From DASUMP01 sp036277635 (GTDB lineage: Bacteria > Actinomycetota > Acidimicrobiia > IMCC26256 > PALSA-610), in contig DASUMP010000128.1 of the NCBI GenBank assembly GCA_036277635.1, forward strand, positions 1-10,288: a DNA stretch of 10,288 nt. Direction: 5' to 3'. Position 1 is the first letter of the stretch. The number at the start of each line of letters is the position of its first letter. Shown here piece by piece: positions 4,692 through 10,288 of this stretch. The translations under genes and the position numbers were made by a program. The notes under the pieces were generated by a model, which saw nothing but the letters and a program-made list of their open reading frames with translations, did not search any database and was not told the DNA's origin.

Positions 4692-6278
4692 ATGTGGCCC
4701 AACCCTGCGGTCGAGTCGCGAGACCCTTCCACCGACCTCCTGCCCGCAAACAACAAATCCTCGGACCGTGCCGGCCCGAGGCTGACCCGTCGCAGCCTGC
4801 TCGGCGCCGGTCTCGGCGCCGCCGCTGCCATCGCCGTCCCCGGCATGTTCACCGGGGGATCTCGCGTCGCCGGCGGCGGCGAGACCGTGCGGGACCTGAC
4901 GTTGGCGGCCAACGAGCGTCGAGCGACCTCGTCGCTTGCACCTCGAATCGTCTCGCGTGCCGCATGGGGTGCCCGTGAGGGCCTCCGGCGCGGCCCGGCC
5001 GCCTTCGACGCGACGGTGCGGTCCGTCGTCGTGCACCACACCGCGACGGAGGCGCGAGGGCGGACAGCGGCCGAACAGGTGCGCGCGATCTACGAGGAGC
5101 AGCTCGCACGGGGCTACGGCGACGTCGCCTACCACTGGCTGATCGCCGACGACGGCACGATCTTCGAGGGGCGGTGGGCGCAGGACTACCCACTTGGCCA
5201 GCTCCACGACGGCGAGGACCGTCACGGGAACAACGTGCGCGGAGGCGCCACGAAGCATCACAACACCGAGACGATCGCGATCGCGCTGCTCGGCAACTTC
5301 ACGACACGCGTGCCGTCGTCGGCCGCGCTCGCGAGCCTCGTCGACGTGATCGCGTGGAAGTGCGCGCGCTGGCACCTGTCGCCCGTCGGCGTGTCGCCGT
5401 ACCTCACGTCGGCCGGGCAGTTCCGACACCTTCCCACCCTCGTCGGGCACCGCGACTGTCGCGTGACCGAGTGCCCGGGAAACGCGCTCTACGCGTTGCT
5501 GCCCCAGCTCCGACGGCAGGTCGCGGCGCGTCTCGCCGACGGCGGCGCGGCCCGTCACTGGATGGCCGGTGCCGACGGGCTCCTCGCCTACGGGACGCTC
5601 GCGGGGAACGGACCGTCCGACGAGACCGTTGCCGGGGTCGTCGCCGAGCCCCGCGGCCGCGGTCTGTGGGCGTGGTCGAGCGACGGTGGCGTCTTCGCGC
5701 TCGGGGGCGCGCCCTTCGTCGGCTCGCTCGGCGCGCGCCACGGCGCCGACGGGACCGTCACCGGGCTCGCGCCGACACCGAGTGGCCGTGGCTACTGGCT
5801 CGTGACCGCACACGGGGGAGTGTTCGCCTTCGGCGACGCCCGGTACTTCGGATCGCGAGGCGGTCGGCGACTCGCGGCGCCGGTGATCGCGTGCGCGCCG
5901 ACGTCGACGGGACGTGGTTACCGGTTGTTCGCGACAGACGGTGGCGTGTTCGCGTACGGAGACGCGTCGTATCGCGGCGGCGCGACACGACTCGGGTTGC
6001 GGGCCCCGGTCGTCGCGGCCGCAGCGACACCGACCGACGGCGGCTACTGGCTCGCCGGTCGCGACGGCGGCGTCTTCGCGTTCGGCGACGCGCGCCACCT
6101 CGGTTCGAGTGCTCCCGGCGCGCTGACCTCGCCGATCGTCGGGATCGTGCCGACCGCACGAGGAGACGGCTACGCGTTGCTCCTCGCCGACGGCGGTGTG
6201 ATCGCCTTCGGCGGGTTCGACGCCGCCCACCGCCATGAAGGGTCGCTCCTCGACGCCGCCCGCGGCGCCATCGCATGA
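4692..6278 (+). CDS. Tat-exported PGRP/Amidase_2 N-acetylmuramoyl-L-alanine amidase with C-terminal repeats
   Basis: The 528-residue enzyme is predicted to cut the amide bond between muramic acid and L-Ala of peptidoglycan outside the cell. A twin-arginine signal lies at 31-60 (LTRRSLLGAG, then LGAAAAIAVPG). The catalytic domain spans about 86-280: SRAAWGAR, VVVHHTATE (zinc ligand H115 or H116), GYGDVAYHWLIADDGTIFEG (Y147, H148), then GHRDCRVTECPGN, giving ligands H253 and C261. From 289 to 516 comes a domain of about 42-residue repeats with the core GYWL..DGGVFAFGDA, probably a beta-propeller or wall/polymer-binding module; similar repeats are abundant in Acidimicrobiia. ATG 4692 has GGAG at 4677-4680; an in-frame TTG lies 6 nt earlier. 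The gene is divergent from the lipoprotein gene and 33 nt upstream of the glycosylase gene. Family and export are sure; the repeat fold is inferred. Confidence 0.93.
   Translation: MWPNPAVESRDPSTDLLPANNKSSDRAGPRLTRRSLLGAGLGAAAAIAVPGMFTGGSRVAGGGETVRDLTLAANERRATSSLAPRIVSRAAWGAREGLRRGPAAFDATVRSVVVHHTATEARGRTAAEQVRAIYEEQLARGYGDVAYHWLIADDGTIFEGRWAQDYPLGQLHDGEDRHGNNVRGGATKHHNTETIAIALLGNFTTRVPSSAALASLVDVIAWKCARWHLSPVGVSPYLTSAGQFRHLPTLVGHRDCRVTECPGNALYALLPQLRRQVAARLADGGAARHWMAGADGLLAYGTLAGNGPSDETVAGVVAEPRGRGLWAWSSDGGVFALGGAPFVGSLGARHGADGTVTGLAPTPSGRGYWLVTAHGGVFAFGDARYFGSRGGRRLAAPVIACAPTSTGRGYRLFATDGGVFAYGDASYRGGATRLGLRAPVVAAAATPTDGGYWLAGRDGGVFAFGDARHLGSSAPGALTSPIVGIVPTARGDGYALLLADGGVIAFGGFDAAHRHEGSLLDAARGAIA
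5661..6239 (+). repeat. Five protein repeats of about 42 residues in the amidase tail
   Basis: Repeat cores start at residues 324, 367, 409, 451 and 493, spaced 43, 42, 42 and 42 residues. Examples are GLWAWSSDGGVFALGGA, GYWLVTAHGGVFAFGDA, GYRLFATDGGVFAYGDA and GYWLAGRDGGVFAFGDA. A sixth, degenerate copy (HWMAGADGLLAYG) starts at 289. Copies are diverged at both DNA and protein level, so they are old. Six units would fit a six-bladed propeller, which is inference. Confidence 0.88.
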
Positions 6279-6311
6279 TTCGCCGAGTCCGGCACAGGGA
6301 ACCCCTAGGGC

Positions 6312-7097
6312 GTGCCCGACGGTTCCCACGCGCATCGAGTCGCCCGAGAACACCACGCGCTCGTCGGTCGTGTCGTCGATGTGCGTGCGGGTGCGTGCCG
6401 GCACCGCGCAATCGCAGCCGCGTGCACGGGTCGGGTCCTGCACGCGGTCGACGCGATCGGCAAACACCTCTTCTATCGCTTCGATGACGCGACGATCTTG
6501 CACGTGCACTTCGGCGTGCGCGGCACGGCACGACGCGTCGATCCGGCGCAACCCCTGGGAACTGACGTCGCACTCCGACTCCACTCCGGGGATCTCGCAT
6601 GGGAGCTGCTGCACCCCCACCGCTGCGAGCTCGTCACCGCCGCGCGGGAGACGAGTGTGCGCGCGCAGCTCGGCCCTGATCCGCTGGGCCCGAGCGAGAA
6701 CGGCGAGCGCGCGTGGCGACGCGTGCACGCCACCGACGAACCACTCGCCGCCGTACTCCTCGACCAGACGATCGTGTCGGGCGTCGGCAGCGAGGTCGCC
6801 AACGAAGCGCTCCACACCGCTCGTCTCCACCCGCTGACCCCGGCCACTGCGGTGCGCCGCGACGAGTTCGACCTCCTCTGGCGCGAGATCGCGCGCCGCA
6901 TGCAGCGCGACGTGAACGCCCCGGATCTCGACGTGCCGCCCGACGAACGATCCGTCGGTCGCCCCCGCGTGTACCGCCGCAAGCGCTGCCGTCGTTGCGG
7001 CAAGCCCGTCCTCCGCGCGCGCGTCCGCCAGCGCACCGCGTACTTCTGCCCCCAGTGCCAACAGGCGCGCGTCCCGCGCGCGACGACGCGCCGCTGA
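6312..7097 (+). CDS. Fpg/Nei-family DNA glycosylase, divergent
   Basis: The 261-residue protein belongs to the formamidopyrimidine-DNA glycosylase / endonuclease VIII family, base-excision-repair enzymes that use the N-terminal proline as nucleophile. It starts MPDGSHAHRVAR, matching MPEGHT..HR of actinobacterial Nei enzymes, with P2 kept but D3 in place of the usual Glu3. K51 in GKHLFYRF is the conserved DNA-contacting lysine. The H2TH region is LLDQTIVSGVGSEVANEALH (149-168); canonical GIGN is GVGS here. The zinc finger has C226, C229, C246 and C249 with RQRTAYFCPQCQ between. GTG 6312 is the start because it places the proline at position 2; AGGGA lies about 11 nt upstream. It is 33 nt after the amidase gene, possibly co-transcribed. 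Family certain; activity and substrate range less so, given the changed residues. Confidence 0.9.
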   Translation: MPDGSHAHRVAREHHALVGRVVDVRAGACRHRAIAAACTGRVLHAVDAIGKHLFYRFDDATILHVHFGVRGTARRVDPAQPLGTDVALRLHSGDLAWELLHPHRCELVTAARETSVRAQLGPDPLGPSENGERAWRRVHATDEPLAAVLLDQTIVSGVGSEVANEALHTARLHPLTPATAVRRDEFDLLWREIARRMQRDVNAPDLDVPPDERSVGRPRVYRRKRCRRCGKPVLRARVRQRTAYFCPQCQQARVPRATTRR

Positions 7098-7145
7098 GCC
7101 CCCAGCCGCGCAGACCATCTCGACGATCCCGTCCCGACCGGCCGG

Positions 7146-7151
7146 TACCCT
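7146..7151 (+). promoter_or_regulatory. -10-like element of the tRNA gene
   Basis: TACCCT ends 9 nt before the tRNA, the right distance for a -10 element with a short leader. No matching -35 hexamer at 16-18 nt is visible; CTCGAC at 7119-7124 is 21 nt away. Confidence 0.35.
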
Positions 7152-7160
7152 GTTCGCCCC

Positions 7161-7233
7161 GGGCGTTTAGCTCAGTTGGGAGAGCGCCTGCCTTACAAGC
7201 AGGAGGTCGGCAGTTCGAGCCTGCCAGCGCCCA
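7161..7233 (+). tRNA. tRNA-Val (anticodon UAC)
   Basis: The 73-nt gene folds into a full cloverleaf. The acceptor stem is GGGCGTT with AGCGCCC (one G-T pair), discriminator A7233. The D arm is GCTC...GAGC, the anticodon stem CCTGC/GCAGG encloses the loop CTTACAA with anticodon TAC, and the T arm is GGCAG-TTCGAGC-CTGCC. The 3' CCA is not encoded (CTC follows). It decodes GUA and, depending on modification of U34, other valine codons. Confidence 0.97.
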
Positions 7234-7277
7234 CTCCGTCGCTCCGACCGCCCGCTCGACGAGCGCGCGTGGTCTCG

Positions 7278-8723
7278 TCAGTCGAGGCTGAGGATTGTGC
7301 AGCGGAGGTCGGTCATGTCGGCGAGCTGGGAGAGGCCGCCGACGCGTCCCCAGCCGGTGCGGGTGCCGGCGGCGCCGCCGAAGGGCATGGCGTTCTCGAA
7401 GTAGTCGGTCGAGTCGTTGACGATCACGGATCCGCACCGCAGCTCCTCGGCGAAGCGCATCGCGCGGCTGAGTGAACGGGTGAAGACGGCGGCCTGGAGG
7501 CCGAGGGGGTCGGCGTTGGCGACGCGGAGCGCGTGGTCGTCGTCGTGGACGGACAAGACGGGAACGATCGGCCCGAACGACTCCTCGGTGGCGACGAGCA
7601 TGTCGTCGCGGACGTCGTCGAGCACCGTGAACTCGTAGTAGAGCGACGTCGGGTAACCGTCGGCGCGGCGGCCGCCCTGCACGAGGCGCGCGCCGCGCTC
7701 GATCGCGTCGGCGACGTGGCGGTCCATCTTCGCAGCGGTCGCCTCGTTGTTGAGCGGTCCGAGCGTGGTGTCGGTTACGAACGGATCGCCGAGCCTCGCG
7801 GCGCGCGACGCGATGTCGAGCTGCGCCATGAACTCGTCGTGTACTCCCTCCGCGACGATGACGCGTTCGGTCGCGCAGCACACTTGACCGGCGTTCCAGT
7901 ACGCGCCGTACGCGGCAGCCTCGGCTGCCTTCGCGAGGTCGGCGTCGTCGAGCACGACGACGGGACCGTTGCCGGAGGCTTCGATCAGCGTGCGCTTGAG
8001 TCCGACGGCTCGCACGATGCGTTCGGCGGTCGCCGACGAGCCGACGAAGCCGATCGCGTCGACGCCCGCGTGTGTGACGAGCGCTTCGCCGGTCTCGCCG
8101 CCGCCGGGCAGGATCGACACCAAGCCTGCGGGGACGCCGGCCTCGTCGAGCAGCTCACCGATCCGGAGGCAGGCGAGCGGGGTGTTGGCCGGCGGCTTGC
8201 ACACGACGGCGTTGCCGGTCGCGAGCGCGGGTGCGAGGAACTCGCACATGATCATGAGCGGGAAGTTCCAGGGCGTCACGGCAGCCCACACGCCCACCGG
8301 GGCGCGGAAGGTGAGGACGCGCTTGGTGCGCTCGACGCTCGGGATCACGTCGCCGTAGAGCCGTTTCGCGTCTTCGGCCGACACCGCGAACAGCTCGGCC
8401 GAGTCGGCGACGTCGCCGCGCGCCTCGGCGTCGAGGGGCTTTCCCTGTTCGAGCGTCGTCAGGTGCGCGAGCTCGTCGGCGTTCGCTCCGATGAGCGCGG
8501 CGATCCGGTGGCACAGCTCGGCGCGCTCGTACGTCGACCAGTGTCGGTAGTCGTCGAACGCGGCGCGAGCGGCCGCGACGGCGTGGCCGAGGTCTGCCGC
8601 GGTCGGCACCGGGAGGTCGGCCAGATGCGCGCCGGTGACGGGGGAGACGACGGGAGTGGAGTCGCGCGCGGCGCCCTCGGTGTACTCGCCGGCGATGAAC
8701 AACGACGCGGTCGCAGCGGCCAT
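7278..8723 (-). CDS. NAD(P)-dependent aldehyde dehydrogenase
   Basis: The 481-residue protein has the full length of the aldehyde dehydrogenase superfamily, oxidising an aldehyde to a carboxylate in the cytoplasm. Key motifs: TPWNFPL with N153, which holds the thiohemiacetal oxyanion; VVCKPPANTP with K176 for the cofactor; FVGSS (226-230) where FTGS is usual; IEASGNGP with general base E248; NAGQVCCATERV with nucleophile C282; ATEESFGPI near the active site. The C-terminus NDSTDYFENAMPFGG resembles lactaldehyde- and glyceraldehyde-3-phosphate-type (non-phosphorylating) members, but the substrate cannot be assigned. ATG 8723 starts MAAATASLFIAGEY, the usual N-terminus; no clear Shine-Dalgarno is seen, and the start lies in the self-complementary CATGCGCGCATG. 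The gene is convergent with the tRNA and divergent from the secreted-protein gene, and has no pathway neighbours here. Confidence 0.93.
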   Translation of the reverse strand: MAAATASLFIAGEYTEGAARDSTPVVSPVTGAHLADLPVPTAADLGHAVAAARAAFDDYRHWSTYERAELCHRIAALIGANADELAHLTTLEQGKPLDAEARGDVADSAELFAVSAEDAKRLYGDVIPSVERTKRVLTFRAPVGVWAAVTPWNFPLMIMCEFLAPALATGNAVVCKPPANTPLACLRIGELLDEAGVPAGLVSILPGGGETGEALVTHAGVDAIGFVGSSATAERIVRAVGLKRTLIEASGNGPVVVLDDADLAKAAEAAAYGAYWNAGQVCCATERVIVAEGVHDEFMAQLDIASRAARLGDPFVTDTTLGPLNNEATAAKMDRHVADAIERGARLVQGGRRADGYPTSLYYEFTVLDDVRDDMLVATEESFGPIVPVLSVHDDDHALRVANADPLGLQAAVFTRSLSRAMRFAEELRCGSVIVNDSTDYFENAMPFGGAAGTRTGWGRVGGLSQLADMTDLRCTILSLD

Positions 8724-8806
8724 GCGCGCATGCTGCCACGGGGCGCGATCGTGATCGCCGCCGCGTGCCGCGAGGAGGCACCTGGCGAAGTCCCAGATTT
8801 TCGGGC

Positions 8807-8835
8807 TTGTGCGCGTAGGCCAAAGGGCCTACTCT
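8807..8835 (+). promoter_or_regulatory. Promoter of the secreted repeat-protein gene
   Basis: TTGTGC (8807-8812) and TACTCT (8830-8835) are spaced by exactly 17 nt, a good housekeeping-type -35/-10 pair. The predicted start near 8842 gives a leader of about 53 nt before ATG 8895. Confidence 0.5.
8815..8832. promoter_or_regulatory. Operator-like perfect inverted repeat between -35 and -10
   Basis: GTAGGCC and GGCCTAC are perfect 7-bp arms separated by AAAG. The dyad fills the spacer and overlaps the first bases of the -10 element, the classic place for a repressor site. Its size and G/C arms around an A/T-rich centre recall DevR/DosR boxes (GGGACTWWAGTCCC type), but the match is partial. As RNA it would form a short hairpin, but it lies upstream of the predicted transcription start. 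Confidence 0.5.
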
Positions 8836-8848
8836 CCGCATCAGAGGT

Positions 8849-8863
8849 ACCACGCTCCGTGGT
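8849..8863 (+). other. Small hairpin in the 5' leader
   Basis: ACCACG and CGTGGT pair perfectly around the 3-nt loop CTC, about 20 nt upstream of the ribosome binding site. It may stabilise the leader; role unknown. Confidence 0.4.
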
Positions 8864-8882
8864 CGGCGGGCAACGGTCGAAC

Positions 8883-8887
8883 AGGAG
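8883..8887 (+). promoter_or_regulatory. Ribosome binding site of the secreted protein
   Basis: AGGAG lies 7 nt before ATG 8895 and sets the start in front of a complete signal peptide. Confidence 0.85.
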
Positions 8888-8894
8888 CGCAACC

Positions 8895-10288
<1,394 letters not shown>

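Noticed and set aside
4266..7118. 950-residue minus-strand open frame
   Set aside because: It is the mirror of three well-supported genes (lipoprotein start, amidase, glycosylase). Its translation is low-complexity and matches nothing; long antisense frames are common at this GC content.
7253..7265. CGCTC-GAC-GAGCG hairpin between tRNA and aldehyde dehydrogenase gene
   Set aside because: A 5-bp stem is too weak to call a terminator in this base composition.
7176..7475. Plus-strand frame covering the tRNA and the end of the aldehyde dehydrogenase gene
   Set aside because: It overlaps a certain tRNA gene and a certain minus-strand CDS.
8721..8732. Self-complementary CATGCGCGCATG at the aldehyde dehydrogenase start
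   Set aside because: It is a real 12-bp palindrome but built from alternating GC and a start codon; chance is likely and no flanking symmetry extends it.
8815..8832. Riboswitch or intrinsic terminator in the secreted-protein leader
   Set aside because: The dyad lies upstream of the predicted transcription start and has no T-run; an operator explains its position better.

Overview
The window is high-GC actinobacterial DNA, most likely from an uncultured or little-studied member of the class Acidimicrobiia. The signs are strong G/C bias at third codon positions, a WhiB regulator, a SigB/SigF/SigG-family sigma factor with a STAS partner, GTG starts, and a Tat-exported amidase ending in repeats of the type 'GYWL..DGGVFAFGDA', which I associate with Acidimicrobiia. 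No transposase, phage gene, CRISPR array or rRNA is visible.

Left part (1-1170): the 3' end of an inositol-monophosphatase-family gene (+), a probable small minus-strand gene not previously recognisable (393-599), a C-rich heptamer repeat that reads as a four-run G-quadruplex motif on the minus strand, and a WhiB7-like regulator (664-996, +). Several strong hairpins follow whiB and separate it from a long convergent minus-strand block.

Middle part (1185-4558, all minus): in transcription order, a lipoprotein with a TIM-barrel glycosidase-like domain, a STAS anti-sigma-antagonist overlapping it by 4 bp, a 42-residue single-span membrane peptide, a SigF-like sigma factor 6 nt downstream, a 185-residue membrane-anchored protein, and an 86-residue membrane protein. 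Two sites match the SigF-family promoter pattern GTTT-N16/17-GGGNAN: one precedes the peptide-sigma pair and the other the 185-residue protein. This suggests an autoregulated stress-response module, though no RsbW-type anti-sigma kinase is in the window. A 32-bp near-perfect palindrome overlaps the start region of the last gene.

Right part (4692-10288): a Tat-exported PGRP/Amidase_2 amidase with a repeat domain (+), a divergent Fpg/Nei-family DNA glycosylase with Asp instead of Glu after the catalytic proline (+), tRNA-Val(UAC), an aldehyde dehydrogenase (minus), and a large secreted protein (+) running off the window. The last one ends, as far as seen, in nearly identical 69-bp repeats coding for aspartate-rich calcium-binding-like units. 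Its promoter region carries a perfect inverted repeat between the -35 and -10 elements.

The most interesting elements are the sigma/STAS/micropeptide module with its predicted own promoters, the hidden small genes at 2956-3084 and 393-599, and the G-quadruplex/operator/palindrome elements at gene starts.
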